Shown here: positions 34,721 through 45,832 of the stretch, in pieces
How the letters are laid out: each line of letters opens with the position of its first letter
Numbering within the stretch: the first letter of the stretch is position 1
Assembly (NCBI GenBank): GCA_016648135.1
Contig: JADDOH010010327.1
Span: 1 to 64,000 of the forward strand
Direction: 5' to 3'
Source of the DNA: Agrypnia vestita
Taxonomy: Eukaryota; Arthropoda; Insecta; Trichoptera; Phryganeidae
Length of the DNA: 64,000 nucleotides
The notes under the pieces: generated by a model
What the model was told of the DNA's origin: nothing
The model's database searches: none
What the model saw: the letters and a program-made list of their open reading frames with translations, nothing else
Made by a program: the position numbers and the translations under genes

Positions 34721-36038
34721 AGTTCTGATGCTCCCACCAGAACTCCTCGTCGCCACCAGTTTTGTTCAGTCGGAGAAGAATGGGACTCACCTTACTTCTA
34801 CATTTCAAACTCAGGGTACTTCCGATGTCGTGTACGCTGCCCTTCAGCTGTCTCTCACTTTAACTTATTTTAAGTTGCAACAGTTCAATGACAAGGGTTT
34901 TACAACGAGACATTATTTAGATGAATGTGAATTTATTCAAATGAATTTTAAACAGAAATTAATAGTGCCACAGAAAGTGTCAATTTTTCATGAAGTATTT
35001 TTGGGAATTTTGCGCATTGAAATCCTTTTTTTTTTACAATAAATTGAGGTGAAGATTTAATTTACCACGCCTCGACATCAGCGCTAGCGGCCGCGTTATA
35101 CAAGGATGGAAAAGACAGTGGAACTAAATACTTTTATACTACTGGCGGTGACGCAGCGCGGGTGTCGAAGCGTGGTAATCACATTCTGCAGATTCAATGA
35201 ACATCTGGTCAAAATTTCTATATCAGATTTAAAAACAAAGAAGCTAATAGGCTGTGCGAATGCATTCGCTTGGTGACATCGATTTCAGATAACATGTCAA
35301 TTTCTGGCACAAACACCGCTTCCGCACGTGATTAGCAATGTTCTTTTTTTTTAAAACAGCTCGACCTGATGCACATGTTCTTGTATTTACGGAGTCAGAT
35401 AACGCGCAGCTCGCTCCAGGCGTGATGTGAAGTTGATTATTAGAAAGAATTGGAATACCAGGAAAGTCGTGGTCTTCATTTTGCTGGCCTCGCATCTGAA
35501 GCAGGATTGCTCCCTTATGGGTCCAGAGAACAACCCCGCCCCGAGGCTTTGGGCTGCCGATGCAGATGATTACCGGAACATCATCTCTGCAGCTGCCCCC
35601 CAGGCGTTGCAAGGGATGCACCTTTCACTCCACGCTGCGTCACCTGGCCATGGCGCGAAGCGCTCGCGTGGAAAAACCCTCTATTAAGACGAAAGACATT
35701 ATTAACAACCAATCATGTAATTTCACATGTTATCTTTATGTCACTTCAAATTGCGTCTCTCGGAATGAGCTTACCTATTTAACACGAGGGTTCACACGAA
35801 GGCTCACATCTTGCGTGCCGAAGTGTCAGATTTCGAATGCGCCATTTTGTAATATCGTCCCCGACCGCTCTGAAGCTATCTGCAGCAGACCAAAGACATT
35901 ATTTTTTTTCCATAGAGTATTCGCGGTACCTACGCGGTTAGAAATCAATTTGGTGCAGATAGTTGGTGCGGGGATCGATAAATTCATTTCTTTAGATGTT
36001 TCGCGAAGAGGTGTGACGAACAGAGGTTGCTACGTCAC
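34721..36038. repeat. Element E, copy 2, inserted in the LINE
   Basis: Homologous to 13311-14398. LINE sequence stops at 34720 and resumes at about 36040. A minus-strand frame at 35244-35621 (PLQRLGGSCR, PKPRGGVVLW, CASGRAV, HVRKRCLC) is longer and more open than in copy 1. No known family is recognised. Confidence 0.65.
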
Positions 36039-36039
36039 A

Positions 36040-36525
36040 TTGTATATTTCCGTTTTTTAGGTAGTCTTCCTGCATTTTTTTGTTTGCTTCTGATTCCTTT
36101 CTTTTCCAATGCTTCAATCAGTTTTTTGTGGTGTAGAGTGTCAAATGCTGTAGTCGATTAGAAGAAGTAGCACATGTTGTTTTTTGTTCAAGGCGTTATT
36201 TATTTGATTTGATAATTTTGCTAGTAGACTTTCGCAACTTTTCCCTTTTTGGTATTGATATTGACAGTGTGTAACAAAATTGTTTTTTTGTCAATAATTT
36301 TGTTGGTAAGTATGTGTCAATAATTTTGTTGGTTAGTATGTGTCAATATACTTTCAAATATTTTTTTGGTAATTTAGTTAGTTATAAATAGGGCGGACTA
36401 TGGCTGTTGAGGGAGTTGGGATAAATCCCATTATGTAGTGAGTTATTAATTAACTTGCAGATTACTGGAGATATAAGGTCTCTGTTCCCCACAGGAACTG
36501 ATAAAATATGCGCGGGGCCATCAAG
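36040..36525 (-). pseudogene. LINE reverse transcriptase, N-terminal part
   Basis: On the minus strand: LISPVICKLINNSLHNGIYP, then relics of the FDT-H--L region (FDTLHHKKLIEALEKKGI), the usual order of RT motifs in Jockey/CR1-type LINEs. Frameshifts are present. It is bounded at 36525 by unrelated sequence. Confidence 0.65.
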
Positions 36526-38240
36526 CTTGCTTCCAAAGGCCGAGATTGTAAGTCACAGCCCGCTTCGGAGACAATACAGTGCTAACGCCTCCATGTAGTG
36601 CAGAACCTTTCGCTTTGAATGCGAAATGCCTCGTAGAGGAGCGCCCGTCGTGGTGGTCCAGAACTTCCATGCCAGGAGCACAGGAGATGAAAAAGTCCAA
36701 TAAATTCAAAGAAAAGCAGGGGTCAAGCAGGGTGAGAAGTAAAATGCAGAATAAAATGTTCCAGTAGGCGAACTCGGCAGAGGCTCCCACGAGAGAATGG
36801 AGGCACTCGCCCGCCCGGCGTGCTATTTATACAGTCCGGAAAGCTTCCCCCTGACTAGCGCGCCCGACCAATTAGCGCGCGCGGTTTACCGGGCGCCCGG
36901 AGCGCAAAAAAGACGGCCCTCGCGACGATTTGCAAATTAAAATTGAATATTTTAATCGATTACAAATTAAACGCCACCCCCCTGGGGATTTTAACACATC
37001 ATCTTTACCAATCTATGTCTTGCCCATAGGATGATGTAGTTTACTGGAACCGCAAGAATGAATTTACTGAGTTATTCAATAATATATGCCGATTTACCGC
37101 GGCATTTTCAAGAATTAATTCACATTTAATTCCGTTAAAAATAGTAAACATGATTTTATGAGATTCTAAGTTATACCATTAGATAGACCTCAATCAAGCG
37201 CATCCTTCGGTGATATTTTTAATTATGTCAGATAAATATTAATTGCGTAATAGGCATCCAAATTGGGCCGCAACAAACTAAGTGCGCCCGCGCAATTTCC
37301 TATACGCAAAAACATATCATTCCCATAGATGTTCACATGAGAAACACAATAAAAAATGTTTCAGTTCGCTAGGACGTCTGTAACGTCCGTAATCTGAGTT
37401 CAAAAATATCGGCTGGCGGCCTACTCAGCCGCCCGGGGCCGTCATAGCGGCGCCGAGTTTTTTCCACTGGCCCGCGTGACTTGTAACAGTCGGCGCGGCC
37501 GGCGAGTCTTTCAGGGCTGCCAAGATATTTACTCTCTCCCATATGATGGCTCACATAAAACATTATTTATTTTAATTTCTACTTTAAAATATCCCATAAA
37601 AGGATTCATTTGGCACATTTAAAAATACTTATGTATTTTTACTTACTCGCCTCTTCGAGGCAGGACATTTACATTGATTCCATCAAAATAGCGGCCATTC
37701 TATAATGGTCCGCGGCGCTTCGCGCGGTTTTTTAATGATTTTATCCCCATCGCGCGAGCTTTCCTGTATATCAAAACCACGAAACATGAATTTTATTTAA
37801 TATTACATTTACAAATGTCTTATCTAGTTCTTAAATATTTCATTCTTTTAAGTATTTCAAATATTTCATAACATTTCATTTTATAAGACAAAAAAATGTA
37901 ATTTCTTAGTGGAATTTCTTCAACGTCCAATCGCAGCCTCTGGGTGTCCATCGCTCGATCGGTCGTCCACGCACTCCGTCGGAGATGCCAAACACATCGC
38001 GCCGGTGCGGCATTCTATCCTCTCATCAGGATCGCAGCGCCGGCTCGCTGCCCGCACCGACTATCCGCACGGAGGCGTGGTGGGATGCGGATGCTTCCCC
38101 ACTGTCGTATGCCCCTGCATGTTTCCATACCTACAGTGTCTGTCCATATAAAGGACGGCGGCCCGAATTAGGGCGAACATTCACGACTTCAGATGGGTCA
38201 TCATGATCATCATCACGTCGTCTTATGATGTTGCCATCAT
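36526..38240. other. Unclassified insert within the LINE
   Basis: Lies between LINE blocks that would otherwise be adjacent. It has GC-rich ends (TATTTATACAGTCC near 36820, CATATAAAGGACGG near 38145), so an LTR or promoter-bearing transposon is possible. Overlapping open frames in the 37.9-38.2 kb GC-rich part show no known motif. Confidence 0.4.
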
Positions 38241-38881
38241 AATTCTACCTGTCCGATATAGTCTCTAATTTGTTTTATGTCTCTCACCCGTATTGCATCA
38301 TGTCCGTAGGTACTCTTTGTTTTCGGTTAATTTATCAGTTAAGCTAGCTATCATTTTTGTTGTTCGTTTTGGTAAATACGAAGATATTTCTTGCGGTTCA
38401 TCGTTGGTAAAGTCATTTGTGGTTAGTAATTTTTGATTGCAGGATATTTGAATACTCATTATTGATTTATAAAATGTGTTTACAAATTTATCTGCAATAC
38501 TTTTATCATCACTGTTTTTTACAGAATATTTCATAATTGTGTCATCTATATTTTTCGTTTCTTTCCCAATACATCATTTATTGTTTTCCAAATTGTTTCT
38601 TTGTTACTAAATGATCCGAATTTGTTTGCATAGTATGTTTTTTTGCTTTGTGGATTTCTTTAGCAATTAGGTTCCTGGATTGATTGTAGTCTTTTCTGTG
38701 TTTCATATTTCTTGGACAGCTTTTCCATTTTCTAAATTATTTGTCTCTCATTTCCATGATTTTTATAATTTCTTTGTTCATATTTGTGAAGATATTTTGT
38801 TTGAAGTTAATTTGGGTGGGAGTGTTCTTCGTGAGTATTTCCCAGTTAACTTTTACTAACTTTTCGATGTTTTATGTTAAT
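38241..38881 (-). pseudogene. LINE linker between endonuclease and RT
   Basis: The minus strand shows SIADKFVNTFYKSI, typical of the segment before the RT domain in Jockey/CR1-type LINEs. The frame is broken between 38540 and 38880. Confidence 0.6.
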
Positions 38882-39341
38882 TTATATAGCACCAATTTTC
38901 AAGGGCGCTTTCCCGAAAAAATGAGTTTTTAGGCTCTTCTTGAACTCTTCTTCAACCACCAGTGTATTATTTATTACTTTTTTCTCCTTCATGACTTTCC
39001 CTCTTGTTATTGTAGAAAATGCGGATGCCATTGTTATATAGTAATCTGACATTTTTGTAGTGATGATGGCCGACTTAATTCCCATTTTTTGAAATATTAC
39101 ATGTATATGGTCGATACAAGATTTAGTTACCGTTTCCCCAGTGTTTCTTCTCTGGTGTAATTGTTTATGCAATTTATACTGACTAATAATTCCTAGGCAA
39201 TTATTTATTACAGTATCATTTCCGTCTTCTGTGTTTATATTTATATCTCCACAGAATATAATATTTTGTTTTGGTGGTATCTCAGCTTTAATTATTTCTA
39301 AATCGTCTACAATTTGATTTTTGTTTAGATTAGGTGGTCTG
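38882..39341 (-). pseudogene. LINE endonuclease (EEP) domain, 5-prime truncated
   Basis: One open frame runs from 39341 to 38882: RPPNLN, then IIFCGDININ (the GD-N catalytic-type motif of exonuclease-endonuclease-phosphatase folds), then SCIDHIHVIF and SDYYIT. It is cut at 39341 exactly where the SINE of ZNF-C begins. Confidence 0.7.
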
Positions 39342-39344
39342 TTT

Positions 39345-39505
39345 TAAAAGCGGCCTCAATGCCCAGTGATCAGCTTCTCACACCGAGGGTTCCGGTTTCG
39401 ATTCCCGGTGAGGGCACAATACATCTAAAAATTTACTCAAATTGGATGTTTTTGTGATGTATTGATTTCAGTTATTGGACCTTTTGGCCTATTAAAACGT
39501 TTTAA
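39345..39505 (+). mobile_element. Family intron SINE (ZNF-C)
   Basis: tRNA-like head with B box GGTTTCGATTCCCGGTGAGG and a body ending CCTTTTGGCCTATTAAAACG. It lies directly upstream of the finger array as in the other units. Confidence 0.75.
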
Positions 39506-39506
39506 A

Positions 39507-41234
39507 AAGAAAAAGAAATTACACACACCGGAAACAAACCTTTTTCTTGCCCGCACTGTAGTTACACTTTTTCCCAGAAATCAACCTTAAAGATTCACTT
39601 GTTTAAACATACTGGTGAGAACTCTTTCTCTTGCCCGCACTGTAGTTACTTTTGTTTCCAGAAATCAACCTTCGAGATTCACTTGTTTAAACATACTGGT
39701 GAGAACCCTTTCTCTTGCCCGCATTGTAGTTACTTTTGTTTCCAGAAATCAACCTTCGAGATTCACTTGTTTAAACATACTGGTGAGAAACCTTTCTCTT
39801 GCTCTCAATGTTGTTATACTTGTTCCCAGAAATCATACTTAAAGACCCACCTGATTAAACATACTGGGAATAAACCGTTCGCTTGCTCTCAATGTAATTA
39901 TACTTGTTCCTATAAATCAAGCTTAAAGACCCACCTGCTTAAACATACTGGGAATAAACGGTTCTCTTGCTCTCAATGTAATTATACTTTTTTCTATAAA
40001 TCAAGCTTAAAGACCCACCTGCTTATCCATACTGATAATAAACCCTTCTCTTGCTCTCAATGTAATTATACTTGTTTTCAGAAAACAAACCTGAAGTCCC
40101 ACCTGCTTATACATACTGGGAATAAACGGTTCTCTTGCTCTCAGTGTAATTATACTTGTTCTCATAAATTAAACCTAAAGATCCACCTGCTTAAACATAC
40201 TGGAAATAAACCTTTTTCTTGCTCTCAATGTTCTTACACTTGTTCCCTTAAAACAAACTTGAAGTCCCATCTGTTTATACATACTGGTATCAAACCCTTC
40301 TTTTGTTCGCAATGTAATTATACATGTTCCCAGAAAACAAACTTAAAGATCCACCTGCTTAAACATACTGGAAATAAACCTTTTTCTTGCTCTCAGTGTT
40401 CTTACACTTGTTCCCTTAAAACAAACTTGAAGTCCCATCTGTTTATACATACCGGTATCAAACCCTTCTTTTGTTCGCAATGTAATTATACATGTTCCCA
40501 GAAAACAAACTTAAAGATCCACCTGCTTAAACATACTGGGAATAAACCCTTCTCTTGCTCTCAATGTAATTATATTTGTTCCAAGATAACATAAGATAAT
40601 TAAAGACCCACCTGCTTAAACATGCTGGAAATAAACCTTTCTCTTGCTCTCAATGTAATTATACTTGTTCCCATGAATCAAGCTTAAAGACCCACCTGCT
40701 TCTTCATACTGGGAATAAATCTTTTTCTTGCTCTCAATGTTCTTACACTTGTTCCCTTAAATCAAGCTTGAAGTCCCATCTGTTTATACATACTGTTAAT
40801 AAACCCTTCTCTTGTTCACAATGTAATTATACTTGTTCCCAAAAATCACACTTAATGACCCACCTGCTTAAAAATACTGGGAATAAACCGTTCTCTTGCA
40901 CACAATGTAATTATACTTGTCTCTGGAAATCAAACTTAAAACCCACCTGCTTATCCATACAGATATTAAACCCTTCTCTTGCTCTCAATGTAATTATACT
41001 TGTTCCCAGAAAACAAACTTAAAGACCCACCAGCTTAAACATACTGGGAATAAACCGTTCTCTTGCTCTCAATGTAATTATACTTGTTCCTTTAAATCAG
41101 GCTTAAAGACCCACCTGCTTAAACATACTGGGAAAAAACCTTTCTCTTGCTCTCAATGTAATTATACTTCTTCCCAGAAATCAAACTTAAAGACCCACCA
41201 GCTTAAACATACTGCGATCTTCTTTTGCTCTTAA
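39507..41234 (+). pseudogene. ZNF-C: long C2H2 array, no leader, frameshifted
   Basis: The frame is open from 39507. Twelve complete fingers run to 40594, where an extra ATAAGATAA-type sequence brings a stop. More fingers follow in a second frame (to about 40950). A one-base deletion then shifts to a third frame that stays open to 41234. The acceptor, basic linker and first finger found in other members are missing, as if about 190 bp was deleted near 39510. Fingers 8-9 are repeated almost exactly as 10-11 (168-bp unit, 40192-40359 and 40360-40527), and the CPHC fingers at 39620-39780 are an 84-bp duplicate. Possibly an unspliced or truncated product is made, but I call it a pseudogene. Confidence 0.7.
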
Positions 41235-42400
41235 TGTGATTACGGAATTCACATTTGAACGCCCACCAGCTTATTTACACTGAGGCTTATCCTTTATTTT
41301 GCTCTCAATGTAATTATACAATCCCGTATAAGAAATTTACGGAACAACACGCTTATGTTCAGTGTAGAGAAGCCTTACTACCGCAGGCAGTTCTTGTACC
41401 TTTTGTTCTAGAAAATTATACTTAACCCCTCATTTATCCACACACTGGGGAGACAATACAATATTAAAGCAACACATACTTTTACGTAGGTACTGTTAAT
41501 AAAACATAATCTTCCTTTTTCAATGTCATTATACATGTCCTTTTAAAACAAGTTTACTGTAGTTTTCTGGGATATTCTGCCTTGTTTATTTTATGATTCA
41601 CACACCAACCCATTTCAGCCCAATGGATCAATTACTCATAAGGATGATGTACCCTGCAATGGTTGGCCTGAGAGGTCAAATATGTACGGCAGAATATAAT
41701 TATAAAACTACACTACACATAGACCCACACGCTCACACTGCTGGAGGGAAGCCTTGCTCGTGCTCCCAAAGTAATGACACTCTTACTCAAAACACAACAT
41801 CAAAGAAAAACATTTATATGTAATCGGGAGATAGATATCATTCTCATTTATGGTTATTCATCTTCCACCTACTTCAAACCATCTGACTCAATTTAAATAC
41901 ATAAAATGCAATTTTTATCAAAGCGAGATTATAATGAAAAAACTGTTAAAACATTATATTTTTACATGGGCCCATGGGTTGGTTCCATATAGGACGCTTA
42001 TAATCAATTTAAGGATTAATTTGCTGTCGAAAATTCACAATTTGCAATATTTTTCGCTGACTTCGTTTCTATGATTTTTGTCACTGTCAAAATAAAGCCA
42101 GTAATAGCGCGGTCGCGACTTTATTTATTAGACCCGATATCTGGTATCGTGTGAATATTCTCGTATTCGACCGATTTCCAGATATATTTTATACACTTTT
42201 CAATCAGTTAAACCTATCGGTAAGCCTCGATCAAGAACAGTGCTTCTCGACTTTTGAATATATATTTATTGTACCTAATTTATTCTTTGATATCAAATTC
42301 CTCTTAAAATATAATTTTCATTTTAAAAATTATTGTCAATTCACAACTCATGCCTATTAATCACTTAGTCACGAAAATATATTTAACTTAATTTTTTGTT
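41235..42400 (+). repeat. Decayed fingers and unit 3-prime block
   Basis: 41235-41820 holds scrambled finger relics (ACCCACACGCTCACACTG, TTGCTCGTGCTCCCA). 41820-41905 and 42030-42250 recur after the other plus-strand units (50205-50280, 50440-50510, 58852-58930, 59380-59600), sharing CCATCTGACTCA and GCTGACTTCGTTTCTATGAT. It is probably the old 3-prime UTR and flank of the gene unit. Confidence 0.6.
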
Positions 42401-42479
42401 TTCATAATATGTTTGTATCTCGATTAATATTTTCTTTTGTAATGATGTGAAATAAAATTTGTGTCCAACAGAAATTGTT

Positions 42480-42720
42480 TTCATGAAAATTTTCTGCACA
42501 ATTATATACTATGTTTTTAAAGCGAATTAAGCTGTCAACTTTAATAGCCTTTAGTCCCACGAGATGAGACTGGTTGATGAGGTTGGACAATATTCATGAA
42601 TTTCTACATTAGCTACAAAGCACTTTGGGGAGATTACTCGCCCGTGTTGTGTGTGCACTTGTGGATAAGAATTTGATATGAAGAGATATATTTTTTAGAA
42701 TGTTTTGATTATTGTACCCG
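42480..42720 (+). promoter_or_regulatory. Conserved upstream block of ZNF-D
   Basis: Aligns with 32650-32880 upstream of the right-arm leader (AAAGCGAATTAAGCT, GATGAGACTGGTTG, GTGTTGTGTGTGCA). A TTTTTTAG just before AATGTTTTGATTATTG could be an acceptor of an untranslated first exon; this is conserved in most units. Confidence 0.45.
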
Positions 42721-42743
42721 ATGCAGCTGCTAGTGCTACAAGT

Positions 42744-42897
42744 ATGGCTCCCGGCAGCCCTGAGAGTCCCTCCATCAAGCCCGAGCCAGGGTCTGCAGCC
42801 AGGAGCGGCGATGAGCTCTGCCTTGATGTGGATATATCGAATCCTGACATCAAGCAGGAGTGCGCGGAGTACTACAGGAGGGCCGAGCAGGACAGCG
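42744..42897 (+). CDS. ZNF-D exon 1: SUMO-motif leader
   Basis: MAPGSPESPSIKPEPGS, core LDVDISNPDIKQEC, ending YYRRAEQDS; 51 codons plus one base and donor GCG|GTAAGA. IKPE and IKQE are present. The G overhang joins AA of exon 2 to make Glu. Start ATG has A at -3 and G at +4. Unspliced reading would stop two codons after the donor. Confidence 0.78.
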
Positions 42898-43192
42898 GTA
42901 AGACATGATATATTTGTTTCTACAGATGTGCTAGAGAGAGGGGAAGGCCACAGTGGCGATGCCAAGGGATGTGTGGCACTGTTGTTATAAACTTGTGAAA
43001 AAATGAAGAACAAGAAAAATATTTTATTATTTACTTACAAAGAGCTTACATGTATAATTTAACTTGATACATCTAATTAATGACCAATTAAAAGGAATGT
43101 TTTGTGAAATAAAATCAATATTTAAAAACTTTTCCTTCAATTGAGAAGAATTATTATACGTATTTGTTTATAACAATAAGAAATAAATTAAA
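42898..43192 (+). other. ZNF-D intron, conserved block at 42898-43020
   Basis: Contains the same post-donor block as the other units (CTACAGATGTGC, GGCCACAGTGGCGATGCCAA, TGTGGCACTG); AT-rich beyond that. Confidence 0.5.
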
Positions 43193-43350
43193 GCGGCCCT
43201 CATAGCGTAGTGGGCAAAACAAATCGAGGGTTCCGTGTTCGATTCCCGGTTTGGTCACAATGTATCAATGTTACTCAAGTTTGGGCGTTTTTGTGATGTA
43301 ACTACTTCAGTAATTGGGCTTTTTGGTAGGTATATTGGAGCGTTTCAAAA
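43193..43350 (+). mobile_element. Family intron SINE (ZNF-D)
   Basis: tRNA-like: CATAGCGTAGTGGGCAAAAC (A-box side) and GTTCGATTCCCGG (B box), then a body with TTTGTGATGTAACTACTTCA. Same orientation and place as in ZNF-B, C and E. It lies about 105 bp upstream of the acceptor. Confidence 0.78.
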
Positions 43351-43454
43351 AAGTATTTTATAAGTAAAACAAATAAGTAACAAGTATATTAATAAGTAAA
43401 ATAAGTTGTAACTAAATAAAAATAATTAATTTTTAAAATTAATAATTTTTTCAG

Positions 43455-44119
43455 AAACCTCAAAAGGACTCCTAGACCGCAGCCGAATAGCCAAGAAAAC
43501 TATCAAAAAAATATTTTCTTGTTCACAATGCTATTACACTAATTCGTTCCAATCATCGTTCAAGCGCCACATGCTAAAACACACCGGGGAGAAACCTTTC
43601 TCCTGCTCTCAATGTAATTATTCTTCTTCCCAGATATCAAATTTGAAGACCCATCAGCTATTACATACTGGGAATAAACCTTTCTCTTGCGCTCAGTGTA
43701 ATTATACTTGTTCCCAGAAAAATAACTTGATGAACCATCTGCTAAAACATACTGGAGAGAAACCGTTCTCATGTTCTCAATGTCCTTACACTTGTTCTCA
43801 GAAATCAAACTTGAGGACCCATCAGCTTATACATACTGGTGAGAAGCCTTTCTCTTGCTCTCAATGTAATTATACTTGTTCCCAGAAATCACACTTGAAG
43901 ACCCACCAGCTTAGGCATACTGGAGAAAAACCTTTCTCTTGCACTCACTGTAATTATTCTTGTACCCATAAATCAAACTTAAAAGCCCACCAGCTCATAC
44001 ATACTGGTATTAAACCGTTCTCTTGCTCTCAATGTCATTTTACTTGTTACCAGAAATCATCCTTGAAGACTCACCTGCTTATCCATACTGGGAATAAAGC
44101 TTTCTCTTGCTCTCAATGA
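43455..44119 (+). CDS. ZNF-D exon 2: seven-finger C2H2 array
   Basis: After acceptor TTTTTTCAG the exon reads TSKGLLDRSRIAKKTIKK, then seven C-x2-C-x12-H-x3-H fingers linked by TG[EN]KPFS. The eighth finger is cut at its second Cys by TGA (SCSQ stop), the same codon that ends ZNF-A. Spliced to 42744-42897 the product is 272 aa, equal to ZNF-A. More decayed fingers follow to 44760. It is predicted to be a nuclear DNA-binding protein with a SUMO-acceptor N-terminus; the target is unknown. Confidence 0.82.
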
Positions 44120-44760
44120 AATTATACTTGTTCTTTTAAATCAAGCTTAAAGTCCTGCCGGCTTATACATACAGGATTAAAGACTCACTTTCTATATACA
44201 CACTGGGAATAAAGCTTTCTCTCGCTATTAAGGTAATTATACTTGTTCCCAGAAATGAAGCTTAAAGACCCACCTCCTTATACATACTGGTAATAAACCG
44301 TTCTCTAGTTCTCAATGTGATTATATTTGTTCCTAGAAATCATAATGGAAGACTCACCTGCTTATTCATAGTGGTAATAAAGGATTTTCTCGCTCTCAAA
44401 TTTAAAGACCCACCCTCTTATACATACCGGTAATAAATCTTTCTCTTGCTCTCAATGTTATTACACTTGTTCCCGGAAATCAAACTGGAAAACCCGTCAG
44501 CTTATACATACTTGTAATAAACCGTTCTCTTGCTCTAAATATACTTATACTTGTTCCTGGAAATCAAATGTGAAGACCCACCTACTTAAACAAAATGGGA
44601 TTAAACCTTTTTCTTGCTCTCAACATAATTATATTGTTCCCTGAAATCAAAATTGAATATTCACCTGCCTATATATACTGGTAATAAACCTTTATCTTGC
44701 TTTCAATGAAATTATATTATTCCCAAAGAATGAAGAAGACTCCCCCGAGACACCCTGTAT
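44120..44760 (+). pseudogene. Decayed finger repeats after the ZNF-D stop
   Basis: About seven finger-like units continue past the TGA, with lost Cys and His codons, frameshifts and stops. The ancestral array was therefore longer, and the TGA shortened it to seven fingers. Confidence 0.7.
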
Positions 44761-44829
44761 TTAACTTCACTTTTTAGTTTCATAATATGATTGTATCATG
44801 ATTAATATTCTCTCTTATAATAAGAAATA

Positions 44830-45060
44830 TAATTTGTATCCAAAAGTATTTGTTTTCATTAATATTCCTTCGCATTACATTTCAGGAGTTAAATGAAATA
44901 CGAGTATTAAGATATATTGTGAAAACAAATGATTTTTGAAGTTATTTTCTTTTGGTGCATTCAGGGAAAAAATTTCAATGTAACGGAGGTGGCGCACGCC
45001 CAGTATGCCCATGTAGCAAGATTGTGTAGCGAAAACGCGAGACCACGAAATGCACATGAT
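44830..45060. repeat. Unit-downstream repeat block
   Basis: Related to 3695-4010, 42400-42480, 51560-51690 and 59870-59990, followed by GTAACGGAGGTGGCGCACGC, a diverged match to 6786 and 18818. Confidence 0.5.
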
Positions 45061-45064
45061 TTTT

Positions 45065-45832
45065 ATTTACTAACTAGTTGTTCATCATCATCATCATTCT
45101 TGGCACTGCAACCCTTGGTGGGTCTTGGCCTCCTCAATAATTTTCCTCCACTCATCTCGGTCTAGTGCCAGCTCTCTCCAGTTTCAAAGCTCTAAGGCAG
45201 AGATATCTTTGAGGACGTTGTCACTCCATCTTAGTTTTGGCCTTCCTAAGCTCCTTCGCCCTATTGGTCTTGAGTTCAGTAGGAACTTTGGTGCTTGATG
45301 CTCGGACATTCTCTCCACATGACCCAGCCACCGAAGTCTTCCCACTTTTATAAATTTTGTGACGTTTGGCTCCTTAAATAGAGTATAGAGCTCATTGTTG
45401 TAACGTCTGCGCCAAAGTCCATTTTCTAGAACCGGTCCAAAGATACGCCTCAAAATTTTCCTTTCAAAAAGATCCAGTGCTCGCTCATTCCTCTTAGTTA
45501 TTACCCACGTCTCAGCTGCATACGTGAGCACTTGTCTAATAAGCGTTTTGTACACTAATATCTTGGTGTTTCTGGATAGCAGTCTGGATTTTATCTGCTT
45601 TTGTAGGCGGAAAAAACAACGATTTGCGCTCACTATGCGCTTCTGGATCTCCTCTGTAGTATTATTTTGCTTGTCATCAGAGATCCTAGGTTTGTAAATC
45701 TTGGTACCGTTTCAAAATTTTGACTTCGACACGAGAGAGTTGGGATTTGTTGGGTGCATCCTACGGCCATGTATTTTGTCTTCTGCTGGTTTACTATGAG
45801 ACCCATGTTTTTGGCAGAACTTTCAAGATTTA
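45065..45832 (-). pseudogene. LINE reverse transcriptase C-terminus with microsatellite tail
   Basis: On the minus strand NMGLIVNQQKTKYM (RT motif D region), a frameshift near 45650, then a 149-codon open frame: ANRCFFRLQKQIKSRLLS, LTYAAETWVITKRNERAL, GRLRWLGHVERM and LGRPKLRW. The element ends in a GATGATGATGA tract at 45075-45090, as in LINEs with microsatellite 3-prime ends such as RTE-type elements. The 5-prime part is missing. Confidence 0.8.

Noticed and set aside
36521..36790. 89-codon minus-strand frame with a hydrophobic start
   Set aside because: No homolog in the window, lies in an insert within a dead LINE, and overlaps an open frame on the other strand.
39345..39420. Functional tRNA genes at the B-box sequences
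   Set aside because: Acceptor stems do not pair, and the same body sequence follows each copy, as in SINEs.
39599..41234. Tandem finger repeats as a CRISPR or satellite array
   Set aside because: The 84-bp period is the C2H2 finger codon period, with the Cys and His positions kept.
44117..44119. TGA in place of a finger Cys codon read as selenocysteine
   Set aside because: Fingers beyond it are decayed, no SECIS-like element was noticed, and ZNF-A also ends there with its first Cys lost.
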